A stretch of DNA of 64,000 nucleotides. Origin: Xanthomonas arboricola pv. populi. GTDB lineage: Bacteria; Pseudomonadota; Gammaproteobacteria; Xanthomonadales; Xanthomonadaceae. Below, one piece after another: positions 1-9,287 of this stretch. The stretch is taken from the NCBI RefSeq assembly GCF_002939945.1, contig NZ_MDEB01000003.1, positions 314,547-378,546 on the forward strand, in the 5' to 3' direction. Positions within the stretch are counted from its first letter, which is position 1. The number at the start of each line of letters is the position of its first letter. The position numbers and the translations under genes were made by a program. Below the pieces are notes generated by a model. The model was not told where the DNA came from, did not search any database, and saw only the letters and a program-made list of their open reading frames with translations.

Positions 1-221
1 ACCTGCTCGACAGCGACAAGAGCGGCGCGCTGAGTCTGCAGGAACTGCAAGAGGCGATGCCGCCGCGCGATCCGCCGCCGCGACCGCCGTCATCGGCCGA
101 TGCATCCAGCAATGACGGTACGCAGCAGGCGTATGCAGCGTTGGTACAGATGGCCGTGGGGCAGTACCGCAGCATCGGTGGCAGCGCGACAACGAGCAAT
201 CTGGTCGATCTGGCAGCGTAA
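1..221 (+). CDS. EF-hand domain protein, C-terminal fragment
   Basis: The frame enters from the left edge (first whole codon at base 3) and runs 72 codons to a TAA at 219-221. The first residues form one canonical EF-hand calcium loop: Asp, Ser, Asp, Lys, Ser, Gly, Ala, Leu, then Glu at the twelfth position, so calcium binding is likely. A Pro-Pro-Arg-rich stretch follows, then a Tyr/Gln-containing tail without membrane segments. Xanthomonas carries several small exported EF-hand proteins of this kind; the start, any signal peptide and any further EF-hands lie outside the window, so location and role cannot be judged. It converges with the minus-strand reductase gene; no clear terminator is visible between them. 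Confidence 0.75.
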   Translation, partial: LLDSDKSGALSLQELQEAMPPRDPPPRPPSSADASSNDGTQQAYAALVQMAVGQYRSIGGSATTSNLVDLAA

Positions 222-309
222 CGCGGTGATTGAGCGATAACATTGGCGCTGGGATGGCTGCTACGGAGCAGCTGTTTTCATCGCTCTTGGCAGTGCCGCA
301 CGCGATGGT

Positions 310-2034
310 TCAGTACACGTCGCGGCGATAGCGGCCGTTGCGTAGCAGTTCCTGTCTGACCTCGGCACCGAGAATGGAATCCAGCGTGTGGTCGAGCTCG
401 GGTGCCATGCCGCGCAGGCTGCCGCAGACGTAGATGCAGGCGCCTTGATCGATCCAACGACGCAGGCGGTCGGCGGCTGCGGCCAGTGCGTGTTGGACGT
501 AATGCGGTGGCCGTTGTTGATCGCGCGAGTAGACAAGCTCCAGGCGTTCGATCCAGCCGTCCTGCTGCCACCGCTGCAGCTCGTCGGCATACAGCGCGTC
601 GTGTGCGGCATTGCGTTCGCCGAACAGCAGCCAGTTGCGACGCGCGCCGGCTGCGATGCGTGCACGCAGATGCGCGCGTAGACCGGCAATGCCGGTGCCG
701 TTGCCGATCAGCAGCATCGGCTGGTCGGGTGCGGGCGGGTGGAAGCCGGGGTTGCTGCGCAAGCGCAGCGCGATGTGCGCGCCGATCGGTGCATGGACGC
801 AGAGCCAGCCGCTACTCAGACCCAGGCTGCCGTCGGCGTGCCGGTGTTCGCGCACCAGCAGTTCGGCGTGGCCTTCCTCGGGGATGGACGCAAGCGAGTA
901 GTCGCGATGGGGCAGGGCGGCCAGGCGACGCACGAATGCTTTTGCGTCCATTATTGAACTTATGTCTGTACCTGTACCTGTATTCGTACCCGTACCCGTA
1001 CCCGTACCCGTACCTTGGCCGATGTTGACTTCGGCCTCGACATCGGGACTGGCACCCATACCGATACCAACATCGGCATCGGCATCGACGGGAAGTTGCG
1101 CGCCGCCGAGCCAGTCGCGCAGAGTGCGGCCGTCGATGCGCTGTCCACCATAGCTGTGGTTGCGCTGCAGCCAGGACTCCACCGCATCCGGTGCGTTATG
1201 CGGTGCGATCTCCGCGATATCGCCTGCGCTCCACTGCAGCAATGCGCCATCGCATGGCACCAGGCGCAGTCGGTAAATCGGCGCACCCGCACTGCCGGGA
1301 TTGACGTGGACACGCTCGCGTAGCTGCCAGGTGGTGTAGGTCGGCAGGCTCCAGTCGGGTTGCGTCGCGAGTGCGGGCGCCAGTTCCATCAGACGGCGCT
1401 GCCAGTGCTGCAGTGCGTTCGGGTCGGCGTTATCGACCTCGATGCGTTCGAACAGGCGCGTGGCGCCACGCGTCTGCAGGCGATCGTCGAGGCGCCGGCC
1501 GAACGCGCAAAAGTGCGCGTAACCACGGTCGCCCAGGGCCAGCACCGCGTACCGCACGGCAGTCAGATCCTGCGCGTCGTCGGCCAACCAAGCGCGCTCG
1601 GCTGCCTGCGCATGGTCGGGCGCATCGCCTTCGCCGGTAGTGCTGACGATGCACAGCAGCCGCGGCACGCATGCGAGTTGATCGCTATCGACGGTTTCGA
1701 TCGGCAGCGCATGCGCACCCACGCCTGCCGATTGCAGCGCGGCAACGCTGCGTTGCGCCAGCTCACGCGCAAATCCGGTCTGGCTTGCCCATACGATCAA
1801 TACGCCGCTGGCGTCTGCGCGTTGTGCGCCGACGCGCTTGCGCGCACGCAGCAGCACGGCCGTGCACAGACCCAGATACAGCGCCAGCCCGAGAGCTGCC
1901 AGTTGCCAGCGCTGCGGCGTGGGTGCATTCCACCATGTGCCGTCATGCAGGCCGCCCAGCCAGCCGACGATGACGGCAAGCGCCAGCAGAACCAGCCCGT
2001 TGCCCAGCCACACGCGTGAGTTGGCGTTGGTCAT
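310..2034 (-). CDS. membrane-anchored flavodoxin/FNR-type NADPH flavoprotein reductase
   Basis: 574 residues. The start chosen is the ATG that overlaps the apbE stop in an ATGA junction; the frame is open upstream but only as an apbE shadow. Two hydrophobic segments (about 11-29 and 44-62) anchor it. A flavodoxin domain starts near residue 78 (ASQTG phosphate loop, then STTGEGD near 131). A ferredoxin-reductase part follows: RDYS near 377 for FAD, GNGTGIAG for NADPH, and CGS near the C-terminus. This is the layout of the CysJ / P450-reductase family. Placed last in an iron/ApbE cluster, it probably feeds NADPH electrons to membrane or periplasmic flavin carriers, possibly for ferric reduction (inference). 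Odd: a simple-sequence linker at about residues 318-357 interrupts the reductase part. Confidence 0.85.
   Translation of the reverse strand: MTNANSRVWLGNGLVLLALAVIVGWLGGLHDGTWWNAPTPQRWQLAALGLALYLGLCTAVLLRARKRVGAQRADASGVLIVWASQTGFARELAQRSVAALQSAGVGAHALPIETVDSDQLACVPRLLCIVSTTGEGDAPDHAQAAERAWLADDAQDLTAVRYAVLALGDRGYAHFCAFGRRLDDRLQTRGATRLFERIEVDNADPNALQHWQRRLMELAPALATQPDWSLPTYTTWQLRERVHVNPGSAGAPIYRLRLVPCDGALLQWSAGDIAEIAPHNAPDAVESWLQRNHSYGGQRIDGRTLRDWLGGAQLPVDADADVGIGMGASPDVEAEVNIGQGTGTGTGTGTNTGTGTDISSIMDAKAFVRRLAALPHRDYSLASIPEEGHAELLVREHRHADGSLGLSSGWLCVHAPIGAHIALRLRSNPGFHPPAPDQPMLLIGNGTGIAGLRAHLRARIAAGARRNWLLFGERNAAHDALYADELQRWQQDGWIERLELVYSRDQQRPPHYVQHALAAAADRLRRWIDQGACIYVCGSLRGMAPELDHTLDSILGAEVRQELLRNGRYRRDVY
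965..1013 (-). repeat. coding hexanucleotide tandem repeat (Gly-Thr linker)
   Basis: About eight tandem hexamers, close to CGTACC on the plus strand, lie inside the reductase gene and encode alternating Gly-Thr at residues 341-356 with one Asn interruption. Just upstream in the protein are further low-complexity Asp-Ala and Gly-Ile/Met repeats. A 6-bp unit keeps the frame, so copy number can change length without breaking the protein. Confidence 0.85.
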
Positions 2035-3005
2035 GACGCGGACAAATGGCGTTCGAATGCGGGACTCATGGATTCGAGCAGGATGCCGTCGTTGCGTGCC
2101 AGAAATCGCACGGCCAGTTCCGCCTTGCGTGCTTGGGCAAGACCGGCCTCGACGCCAAGCACGGTCATCGCGGTGGCCCAGGCATCGGCCTGCATCGCAT
2201 CGGGCGCGAGCACGGTGACGGCTGCGGGCGCGTGCGGCACCGGCGCGCCGGTGCGTGGGTCGAAGGTGTGCGTGTAGCGTGCGCCATCGGCTTCGAAGCG
2301 GTGCCAGCGATCGCCGGAGGTGGCGACCGCCAGAGCGTCCAGCACCAGCACGCGTGGTGGTAGCGCGCTGCCGGCGTCTTCGTCGGGGGCGGATTCGACC
2401 AGCACGCGCCACGTGCTGGCATCGGGCTTGCGTCCGTAGCCGAACACTTCGCCGCCGACCTCGATCAATGCACTGTCGATACCCGACTGCAGCAAGGCGC
2501 GATGCACGCAGTCCACACCGAAGCCTTTGGCGATGCCGGATAGATCCAGTGCCGCTGCGCCCGGTTGCAGCACACGCATGCCATCCAGCTGTAGGCGTTG
2601 CCAGCCGCAGCGCAGCCTCGCCAATGCGATCGCCTTCGCTGCCGGCACGCGCTGACGCGCGCCGGCGGCACCGAAACCCCATAGCTCGACCATCGGGCCG
2701 ACGGTGGGATCGAAGGCGCCACCGCTGGCCTGTGCGATCTCCAGTGCGGCGCTCAGCACTGCGTGGAACTCGTCTGGCAGACGGTGCCAGCTGCCTGGCG
2801 GTGCGCGGTTATAACGGCTGATATCCGAATCAGCTTCCCAGGGACTCATCTGCGCGACCACGCGATCCAGTGCGGCCTGGATGCACGCATGCAAGGGGTG
2901 CAGATCGCGTCCGCGCGGCACCACCAGCTTCACGCTCCAGGTGGTGCCCATGCTGCGGCCGCCGAGCGTGGCGATGGCGTGGTCGGTGGAAGACGGTGCG
3001 GGCAT
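2031..3005 (-). CDS. apbE: FAD:protein FMN transferase ApbE
   Basis: 324 residues, normal for ApbE. The family uses FAD and Mg2+ to attach FMN covalently to a Thr/Ser of target proteins outside the cytoplasm. Visible family features are the N-terminal GRSMGTTWSV, the MSPWEADSDISRYN block, GAFDPTVGP, DLSGIAKGFGVD, HTFDPRTGAP and the metal-binding DAWATAMTVLG near the end. No clear signal peptide or lipobox is visible from this start, which is unusual because most ApbE proteins are lipoproteins; the frame offers no upstream hydrophobic leader. It overlaps the downstream reductase by 4 bp and lies 67 bp after the DUF4198 gene, so it is probably cotranscribed with them. The likely substrate is the DUF2271 protein two genes upstream (inference). 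Confidence 0.92.
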   Translation of the reverse strand: MPAPSSTDHAIATLGGRSMGTTWSVKLVVPRGRDLHPLHACIQAALDRVVAQMSPWEADSDISRYNRAPPGSWHRLPDEFHAVLSAALEIAQASGGAFDPTVGPMVELWGFGAAGARQRVPAAKAIALARLRCGWQRLQLDGMRVLQPGAAALDLSGIAKGFGVDCVHRALLQSGIDSALIEVGGEVFGYGRKPDASTWRVLVESAPDEDAGSALPPRVLVLDALAVATSGDRWHRFEADGARYTHTFDPRTGAPVPHAPAAVTVLAPDAMQADAWATAMTVLGVEAGLAQARKAELAVRFLARNDGILLESMSPAFERHLSAS

Positions 3006-3072
3006 GGGCGGATCTTATGAAGATGGGGCGGCAGGATGCACGCTATGCGCGCTCCTGCCGCGTGCCGGCAGA

Positions 3073-3876
3073 TTATTGCGGCAACACTTCCAGCGTGGCG
3101 ACATAGCCCAGGCGGCGCTGCTTGGCCTGCGGCAGCGAGGTCTTGGTGTCTTCGGTGGTGGTTTCCAGCCAGTACATGCCCGGCTCCGGCCAGGTCACGC
3201 TGAAGCCGCCCTTGGCATCGGTCTTGAGCTTGATCTCGTCCTGCGCATCGCGATAGCGGGTGCCACCGCGCACGATCTCGATCTCCAGCCCGGCCGCCGG
3301 CTTGCCATCCAGCTGCAGCGTGAATTGTGCCGCTTCGCCGGCAACCAGATCGTTGGGATGAGTCACCGGAATCAACTCGATGCCCTTGCCGGCGGGCTTG
3401 AAGACCGTGGTGGTCGGCGCACCGCGGGTGACAAAGGTTTCCACCCGGTTGAAGGACTGCGAGACCTGCAGATCCTGCGCGTTCTTCGGCACCTCGGTGG
3501 CGAAGCGGGCTTCGTTGCCACGCCAGCGCTTGGGCTTGCCGTCTTCCTTCCAGCTGGCGAACAGGCCGGCGTTGACGATGCTCAGCTTGTAGGTGCCGGG
3601 CTGGGTGAGCTGCAGGTCGAACACGCTGCGGTACTTGCCGGTGGCCGGATTTTCCGGCTTGAGCGCGCTGCCATCGGGCGCGGTGATGCTCAGGTTGTCC
3701 AGGCGCAGCGGCACGTGGTTGAAGTAGAACAGGTCGTTGGACACCGCTGCATCCACGGTGATCCACGGCGCCTCACCGGCGATGACGGTCTGCGACGGCA
3801 GCAACCAGGCCTTGTGGGCGAGTGCGCTGAGCGGCAGTGCGGCGAGCATGGCGATCAGGACGAGCGAACGTTTCAT
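3073..3876 (-). CDS. exported DUF4198 domain protein
   Basis: 267 residues with a clear signal peptide: MKRS, a hydrophobic core, then ALA before HKAW, so the mature protein would begin with a His that could bind metal. The rest is beta-rich (Ig/transthyretin-like), as in DUF4198, a family of periplasmic proteins often found with TonB receptors and in nickel, cobalt or iron uptake loci. The biochemical role is not established. It sits between the DUF2271 and apbE genes on the same strand, in an order typical of proteobacterial ApbE/PepSY iron clusters. A ribosome-binding AAGGAG lies just upstream of the ATG. It probably acts as a periplasmic partner of the PepSY/DUF2271 electron chain (inference). 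Confidence 0.85.
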   Translation of the reverse strand: MKRSLVLIAMLAALPLSALAHKAWLLPSQTVIAGEAPWITVDAAVSNDLFYFNHVPLRLDNLSITAPDGSALKPENPATGKYRSVFDLQLTQPGTYKLSIVNAGLFASWKEDGKPKRWRGNEARFATEVPKNAQDLQVSQSFNRVETFVTRGAPTTTVFKPAGKGIELIPVTHPNDLVAGEAAQFTLQLDGKPAAGLEIEIVRGGTRYRDAQDEIKLKTDAKGGFSVTWPEPGMYWLETTTEDTKTSLPQAKQRRLGYVATLEVLPQ

Positions 3877-4049
3877 GACAACTCCTTGAAGGATGATCAG
3901 GACGGTGGGTCACGTGTCTGATCAGCGCGCAGGTATGGCGCTGCGTGGATGCGTGGGAAGCGATGTGTATCTGGCAACGCGATGCAATGCGCGTATGCGC
4001 CGTTGCCTGCCGCGCATGTTGCCTGCGGCCGACAACAGCGGCGCCAGGC

Positions 4050-4565
4050 TCAGGGTTTGGCGACCAGGCTGACGGCGCCGAGCTCGCTGCTGCCGCTGGC
4101 CTTGGCGGTTTGCGCAGACGTCGCCGGCCAGCTGAAAGGCAGCTTGACCAGCTCGCGGCCGCCGACCTCGCGCGCGGCTTCCACCACCAGCGTGTACTGG
4201 CCGGGCGGCAGCGACTTCAATGCGCCCTTGGTGTCGGAGAACGACAGCGCATGCGCGCCGGCCGGACGGGTGGGGCCGGTGACGCCGTCGACCGGCACCT
4301 CGAGGGTGCGCCCGCTCTTGCGCCACCACTGGCGCAGATCCGGCAGCCACTTGGTGCCGTGGCCTTCGGCGGTGTCCTTGGATTGATACCAGACCGCCAG
4401 ATTGGCGGCGACCTTCTGGTCCGCACCTTCCAGCCAGATCGCCACATACGGGCGGTGATATTCGGCGACGTTGAGCTTGGGGATCTCGACATTGATGTCG
4501 AGCGTGGCGGCGTATGCCGGCATGGCGAGCAGGCCGCTCAGGGCGATGGTCAGGGTGGCGCGCAT
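4050..4565 (-). CDS. exported DUF2271 protein, probable flavinylated redox carrier
   Basis: 171 residues from the ATG at 4563-4565, the start that gives a proper signal peptide (MRATLTIALSGLLAMPAYA, then ATLD). The open frame further upstream only shadows the PepSY gene. DUF2271 proteins are periplasmic and co-occur with ApbE and PepSY proteins. Residues 93-99 read DGVTGPT, close to the D-x-x-(T/S)-G-A-T motif that ApbE modifies in FMN-binding domains, with Pro in place of Ala; Thr99 is then the predicted FMN acceptor. This makes the protein a candidate electron carrier between the PepSY membrane protein and periplasmic iron. A 173-bp spacer without a gene separates it from the DUF4198 gene. 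Family assignment is firm; flavinylation is inference. Confidence 0.82.
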   Translation of the reverse strand: MRATLTIALSGLLAMPAYAATLDINVEIPKLNVAEYHRPYVAIWLEGADQKVAANLAVWYQSKDTAEGHGTKWLPDLRQWWRKSGRTLEVPVDGVTGPTRPAGAHALSFSDTKGALKSLPPGQYTLVVEAAREVGGRELVKLPFSWPATSAQTAKASGSSELGAVSLVAKP

Positions 4566-4585
4566 GATCGTCTCCGGTAGAAAGG

Positions 4586-5224
4586 TCAGTGGATCAACAG
4601 CAGGGCGAGCAGCAACGGAATCAGCAAACCCAGGCCGACCAATGGCCAGGTCATGCGGCGCTGGCGCGCATGCAGATGCAGCAGGAACAGCCCGGTAATG
4701 CAGAACACCAGGCAGGCAATGGCGAACACGTCGATGAACCAGCCCCAGGCCGGCCCGGCATTGCGTCCCTTGTGCAGATCGTTGAGATAGGCGATGGCGC
4801 CGCGCCCGGTACGCTCGTATTCGATCGCGCCGGTGCTGCGGTCCAGGCTCAGCCAGGCATCGCCGCCAGGACGCGGCAGCGCCAGATACACCTCGTCGGC
4901 CGACCATTCGCCGGCACGGTTACCGATGCTGATATCCAGCTCACGTCCCAGCCACTGCGCCACGCGTGGCGGCAGCGGGGCGTCGCCGTCCTCGCGGCTG
5001 CCCAGGGACTTCAGCAGGGCGGGCGGCAGCGTGAGCGTGCGGTGTTCGGTCGAGGGGCTGGCTTCGATGCGCGCGGCATGGTTCAAGGTCAGCCCGGTGA
5101 TGGTGAACAGCAGCATGCCGATCAGGCACAGCGCCGAACTGATCCAATGCCACTGATGCAGCATGCGCAGCCAGAAACCGCGGCGTTGCTGTGTGGTGGC
5201 AAGGCTGTCGTTGGAGGTCGCCAT
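4586..5224 (-). CDS. PepSY-associated transmembrane protein
   Basis: 212 residues from the ATG at 5222-5224, which leaves 7 bp after the Sel1 gene. An in-frame ATG at 5242 would add six residues and overlap Sel1 by 11 bp; neither has a strong ribosome-binding site. The protein has one membrane helix near the N-terminus preceded by His-Gln-Trp-His-Trp, a periplasmic domain of about 110 residues, then two more helices near the C-terminus. PepSY-type proteins of this length occur in iron-uptake clusters and are thought to move electrons across the inner membrane; the paired His residues could ligate heme (inference). It sits 20 bp before the DUF2271 gene, so the two are probably translated together. 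Confidence 0.85.
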   Translation of the reverse strand: MATSNDSLATTQQRRGFWLRMLHQWHWISSALCLIGMLLFTITGLTLNHAARIEASPSTEHRTLTLPPALLKSLGSREDGDAPLPPRVAQWLGRELDISIGNRAGEWSADEVYLALPRPGGDAWLSLDRSTGAIEYERTGRGAIAYLNDLHKGRNAGPAWGWFIDVFAIACLVFCITGLFLLHLHARQRRMTWPLVGLGLLIPLLLALLLIH

Positions 5225-5231
5225 GCCGCGC

Positions 5232-5990
5232 TCAGGCCACATCCGCTGCGGGCGACGGCTGCAACTGCGATTGCCGCACGGCCACCTCGCTCAGCAACGC
5301 GCGCAGACGTGGTTGCGTTGCACCCGCCAGCAACGGGGTGAGCTGTTGCAGGAAGCCGGCATGCCCGCCGGCGATCGCACGGCGCATCCATCGCTCGGCC
5401 TGGTCGATGTCGCCGCCGTCTGCCAGCAAGGTGGCATAACCGGCCTGGCCGCGAAAATCGCCTGCTTCGGCAGAGCGGCGATACCAGTGGTGCGCAGCGA
5501 TCGGATCCGCGGCGCAGGCCAGGCCCTGGTCCAGATAGCGCGCCAGGAAGTTCATCGACTTGGCATGCCCGCGTTCGGCGGCGGTGCGATACAGCGCCAG
5601 CGCCTGCGCGTGATCCTGCGCCACGCCACGGCCGGAACCGTACAGATGCGCGAGGTTGTACATGCCCCAATCCAGCCCATGCTCGGCGGCGCGGCGATAC
5701 CACAGTGCCGCCAGCACCTCGTTGCATGCGGTGCCAAAGCCCAGTTCGTGGCAGCGCCCCAACTGGTTCATCGCTTCCGCATGCCCGGCGTTGGCGGCGA
5801 CTTCGTACCACAGCATCGCCATGGCCGGATCGGCGCGGATGCCGCGTCCTTCGGCGTAGAGCTGGGCGAGCAGCAGTTGCGCCGCCAGATCCTGGCGCTC
5901 GGCGGCCTTGCGCAGCAGCGCGACCGCACGATCTGGGTGCGTGTGCAGCAGCTCGATCAGCTGCGCCGGGTCCAGTGCGGGCTCAGACAT
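5232..5990 (-). CDS. Sel1/TPR-like repeat protein
   Basis: 252 residues made of repeated helical pairs of about 36 residues with the Sel1 signature (A-x-x-x-Y-x-x-A-A/G-x-x-G-x-x-x-A-x-x-x-L). Blocks such as [20 protein letters not shown] and its relatives recur through the chain. No signal peptide or membrane helix is seen, so it is probably cytoplasmic. Sel1 repeats serve as protein-protein scaffolds; the partner is unknown. The gene overlaps the end of piuC by 8 bp, and the same neighbour is found beside piuC in other gammaproteobacteria, which suggests a helper role in the iron cluster rather than an independent function. Confidence 0.85.
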   Translation of the reverse strand: MSEPALDPAQLIELLHTHPDRAVALLRKAAERQDLAAQLLLAQLYAEGRGIRADPAMAMLWYEVAANAGHAEAMNQLGRCHELGFGTACNEVLAALWYRRAAEHGLDWGMYNLAHLYGSGRGVAQDHAQALALYRTAAERGHAKSMNFLARYLDQGLACAADPIAAHHWYRRSAEAGDFRGQAGYATLLADGGDIDQAERWMRRAIAGGHAGFLQQLTPLLAGATQPRLRALLSEVAVRQSQLQPSPAADVA

Positions 5991-6669
5991 CGGCCCATTG
6001 CCGCAACAGGTTGTGGTACACGCCGGTGAGCTGGATCAGCGACGGATGGCCGGGGGTGTCCTGGGTGAGCCGCCGGATGGACACATCCAGTTCGAACAGC
6101 AGGCGCCGCTGCGCATCGTCGCGCAACATGCTCTGCGTCCAGAAGAAACACGCCACGCGGGCGGCGCGGGTCACCGGCATCACCCGATGCAGGCTGGTGC
6201 CGGGATAGATCACCAGGTGCCCGGCCGGCAGCTTCACCGACTGCGTACCGTAGGTGTCCTCGATCACCAGCTCGCCGCCGTCATAGCTGTCCGGGTCGCT
6301 GAGAAACAAGGTGGCGGAGACGTCGGTGCGGATGGGATCTGCGCCGCCGCGACTGCGGTCGTAACGGATCGCGTTGTCGACGTGATACCCGAACGATTGC
6401 CCGCCGCTGTAGCGATTGAACAGCGGCGGATAGATGCGCCGCGGCAACACCGCCGAAAAGAACGTGCTGTTGCGGGCAAGCGCCTCGAGCACCAGCGCGC
6501 CGGCCTCGCGTGCCACCGCGCCGTCTTCGGGCAGTTGTGCGTTGTCCTTGGCCTGCGCCGACTGATGGCCGGCAGTGATGCGGCCGTCCGCCCAGTCGGC
6601 TGCGTCCAGCCGTGCCCGCAACTCGCCGAGTTGTGCGGGGGTGAGGACATCGGGAATGGGCAGCAACAT
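5983..6669 (-). CDS. piuC: Fe(II)/2-oxoglutarate PKHD-type hydroxylase, PiuC family
   Basis: 228 residues, the usual length for PiuC/YbiX. The iron-binding triad is visible: the H-x-D of [11 protein letters not shown] and the distal His of [10 protein letters not shown], followed by Arg for 2-oxoglutarate. The C-terminal [11 protein letters not shown] block is typical. These non-heme dioxygenases are encoded next to catecholate siderophore receptors (PiuA, Fiu) and are iron-regulated; the substrate is not firmly known. Here the gene lies 48 bp after the receptor gene on the same strand and overlaps the Sel1 gene, so receptor, hydroxylase and downstream redox genes look like one iron-starvation transcription unit. 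Confidence 0.93.
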   Translation of the reverse strand: MLLPIPDVLTPAQLGELRARLDAADWADGRITAGHQSAQAKDNAQLPEDGAVAREAGALVLEALARNSTFFSAVLPRRIYPPLFNRYSGGQSFGYHVDNAIRYDRSRGGADPIRTDVSATLFLSDPDSYDGGELVIEDTYGTQSVKLPAGHLVIYPGTSLHRVMPVTRAARVACFFWTQSMLRDDAQRRLLFELDVSIRRLTQDTPGHPSLIQLTGVYHNLLRQWADV

Positions 6670-6717
6670 GCGCAGATCTCCACGCCGCCCGCGCTGTGCG
6701 GACGGCGTGCCGGAGGC

Positions 6718-9036
6718 TTAGAAACTAAACGTGGCGCTCAACACCGCCGAGCGGCCTTCGCCAGGAAGCGCCCAGCCGTTGCCCGCCGTGACAGTTCCTG
6801 CCGCGTTGACGGTGAGGTTGTTGCGCACGCTGGTGTAGTACTCCTCGTCGAACAGGTTGTTGACGTTCAACTGCAGGCTGAGCCGATCGTTGAGGCGCAG
6901 GCCGACCATCGCGCGGTGCACCCAGTAGTCATCGGTCTTGATATAGGCGGCCGCCGAGGAATTATTCGGATAGAAACCGCCCTGGTAGGTGACGCCGTAG
7001 CCGAAGGTCCACTGGTTGAGCGTGTAGGTGGTCCAGATGTTGCCGGCATTGCGCGGGGTCTGCACCAGGTCGCGTCCGGCCACCGGGTCGCCGGTGAGGC
7101 TCTCGGTGCGGTTGGACACGCTCTGCAGCACTTCGCTGTCCAGGAAGGTGTAGTTGGCGAAGATCGACCAGCGCTCGGTCAGGTAACCGGCGGCGCCGAG
7201 CGCGATGCCGTCCACGCGCGCCTTGCCGTCCAGTACCTGCTCGGGGATCAGCGGATCGCCGCTGTTGACCTTGTAGTTTTCGCGCTCGTTGCGGAACAGC
7301 GCAGCGGTCAGTGCCAGGCGCTGGTCCAGCACGTCCCACTTGCCGCCCAGTTCGATGTTGACCGCCGTTTCCGGCTCGACATTGCAGTTGGCACCGGCGG
7401 TGGCAGTGGCGATCGGCGTGCACGAGCCGTTGACCGAGGCCTTGGACGGCGTCTTGCTGTTGGCGTAGGACAGATACAGGCTGGCGTTCTCGGCCGGCTT
7501 GAACACCAGGCCGGCGCGGTACGAGAACAGGTCCTCTTCGCTGCCGGCCGGGAAGCCCGGGCTCACACCGGTGACGTTGCCGGCGGCGTTGAGGGTGTAG
7601 GTGGTGCTGTCGCCTTCGTTGTGCTCGTAGCGACCGCCCAGGTTGAGCATCCACTGTTCGTTGAACTGCAGCGTGTCGAACAGGTACACCGCCTGATTGG
7701 TCAGGCTGCCCTTGCTGCGCCCGGTGCGGAAATAATGTTGCGGGCCGGTCCAGATGTTGTACGGATTGTCGAAGGACTGCACCGGGTAGGTGATGCCGGC
7801 GGTGGAGCCATCGGCATTGCGGAAGGTAGTGCCGCTATCGAGTTCGAAGTCTTCCTTGCTGAAGGCCACGCCTGCGACCACGCGGTGCTCGATGGCGCCG
7901 GTGTGCAAGGTGGCGGTCAGGTCGGTCTGGCTGTGCGCGATGAAGTTCTCCGTCTCGCGCACCAGGCCGCGCGGGCCGCTGTTCGGATTCCAGCTGGCCG
8001 CTGGCTGGCCGGCGCAGGCGCGGCCGGTGTACGGATCGGTGCCGTCGGGCAGGCACCAGGTGCCCTGCAGCGCGGTGGCGTTGGTGGTCTGGTCGACCCG
8101 CTGCACGCGCGCCAGGCTGCGCAGTTTGACGTTGTCGTCGAAATCCATTTCCAGCACGCCGGTCAGCATGTCCACGTCGATTTGCTGACGCGAGGTGTTG
8201 CGGTACCCGAAGAAGGTCTCCGGGTCCACGCCGGGCAGCGGGCCGTCGTTGAACCGGCTGAGCGCGAACGGCACGCCGTACTGCGGCAGGTTGTTGTCGT
8301 GCTGGTGCAGGTAGCTCAGGGTGAAGCGTGTATCCGAGCCCAGGCCGAACGCCACCGACGGCGCAAAGCCCCAGCGATGACGGAACTCCTCATCGCGTCC
8401 CGGCACGTCCTGGGTGTGGCCCATCGCGTTTAGGCGCACGGCGGTGCCGTTTTCGAAATCGTAATTGCTGTCGGCGGTCAGCCGGCCGTAGCGGTCGCTG
8501 CCGCCCCCGACCACGACGTTGGTGAAGTCGCCCTGGCCGGCGGTCTTGGTGACCAGATTGATGTTGCCGCCGACCGAGCCGGCGCCGGACATCGCCGAGT
8601 TGGCGCCGTTGATCAGCTCCACCGCTTCCAGATTGAAGGTGTCGCTGCGGCTGTACTGCGCACTGTCGCGCACGCCATCGGTGGTGATGTCGCTGCTGGC
8701 GGTGAAGCCGCGCAGGTTGATGCTGTCGCCATAGCCACCGCCGCCTTCGCCCGCGCCGAAGGTGATGCCGGGCAGGGTGCTGAGCACATCGCGCAGCGAC
8801 AGCAGGTTCTGCTGGTCCATGGTCTGCTTGGTGACCACGGTGATCGTCTGCGGCGTATCGCGCAGCACCTCGGTGTACTTGGGCGAGGACGCCTTTTGCG
8901 CACGTTCCTGCTGTACCCGGATGGCGTCCAGATCGACCGCACCCGGCGGCGCCGGTGCATCGGCAGGCTTGGCGAAGGCAGGAGCGGACAGCGTCAGCAG
9001 CACGGCCGAGGTGAGCGGGGAAATCCTGGGAGTCAT
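6718..9036 (-). CDS. TonB-dependent siderophore receptor (Fiu/CirA-like)
   Basis: 772 residues from the ATG at 9034-9036, chosen because it gives a signal peptide (MTPRISPLTSAVLLTLSAPAFA); the longer frame adds 50 unlikely residues. The plug domain begins near residue 55 (DTPQTITVVTKQTM, LPGITFGAGEGG, then SINLRGF) and the 22-strand barrel ends in the outer-membrane signature SAVLSATFSF with terminal Phe. No extra N-terminal signalling domain is present, so it should not drive a sigma/anti-sigma system. Pairing with piuC points to catecholate iron-siderophore import, as for Fiu or PiuA; the exact ligand cannot be read from sequence. A Fur-box-like site lies about 250 bp upstream. Confidence 0.93.
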   Translation of the reverse strand: MTPRISPLTSAVLLTLSAPAFAKPADAPAPPGAVDLDAIRVQQERAQKASSPKYTEVLRDTPQTITVVTKQTMDQQNLLSLRDVLSTLPGITFGAGEGGGGYGDSINLRGFTASSDITTDGVRDSAQYSRSDTFNLEAVELINGANSAMSGAGSVGGNINLVTKTAGQGDFTNVVVGGGSDRYGRLTADSNYDFENGTAVRLNAMGHTQDVPGRDEEFRHRWGFAPSVAFGLGSDTRFTLSYLHQHDNNLPQYGVPFALSRFNDGPLPGVDPETFFGYRNTSRQQIDVDMLTGVLEMDFDDNVKLRSLARVQRVDQTTNATALQGTWCLPDGTDPYTGRACAGQPAASWNPNSGPRGLVRETENFIAHSQTDLTATLHTGAIEHRVVAGVAFSKEDFELDSGTTFRNADGSTAGITYPVQSFDNPYNIWTGPQHYFRTGRSKGSLTNQAVYLFDTLQFNEQWMLNLGGRYEHNEGDSTTYTLNAAGNVTGVSPGFPAGSEEDLFSYRAGLVFKPAENASLYLSYANSKTPSKASVNGSCTPIATATAGANCNVEPETAVNIELGGKWDVLDQRLALTAALFRNERENYKVNSGDPLIPEQVLDGKARVDGIALGAAGYLTERWSIFANYTFLDSEVLQSVSNRTESLTGDPVAGRDLVQTPRNAGNIWTTYTLNQWTFGYGVTYQGGFYPNNSSAAAYIKTDDYWVHRAMVGLRLNDRLSLQLNVNNLFDEEYYTSVRNNLTVNAAGTVTAGNGWALPGEGRSAVLSATFSF

Positions 9037-9287
9037 GAGGCGTCTCGAAGAGGAAAGCGAGGATTCGGCCTGGCGATGGCTCGGCGGATGCGGGAGGGAA
9101 GGCGGATCGGAGAATGCGCGCCCGCTAGCCCGAGGCGGCCAGTTGGCCCGACCAGTCTCCGGACACGCACAGGCACTGCGCAGCAAGGCGCATGCGGGGC
9201 AAGGTCAGTAAAAAGGTGTCGAGCAGAGCTGGGCGCATGGGATCGCAGGGCAGGCCAGTTGTTAAGAAGGCCTGAAGGATTGTGATA

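Noticed and set aside
2035-2682. N-terminal extension of the reductase frame
   Set aside because: It overlaps apbE fully and is Arg-rich shadow; the ATGA junction at 2031-2034 gives the natural start.
5908-8433. 841-codon plus-strand open frame opposite the PiuC and TonB receptor genes
   Set aside because: It is a GC-driven antisense shadow: no family resemblance, composition of a reversed coding strand, and the minus-strand genes are unmistakable.
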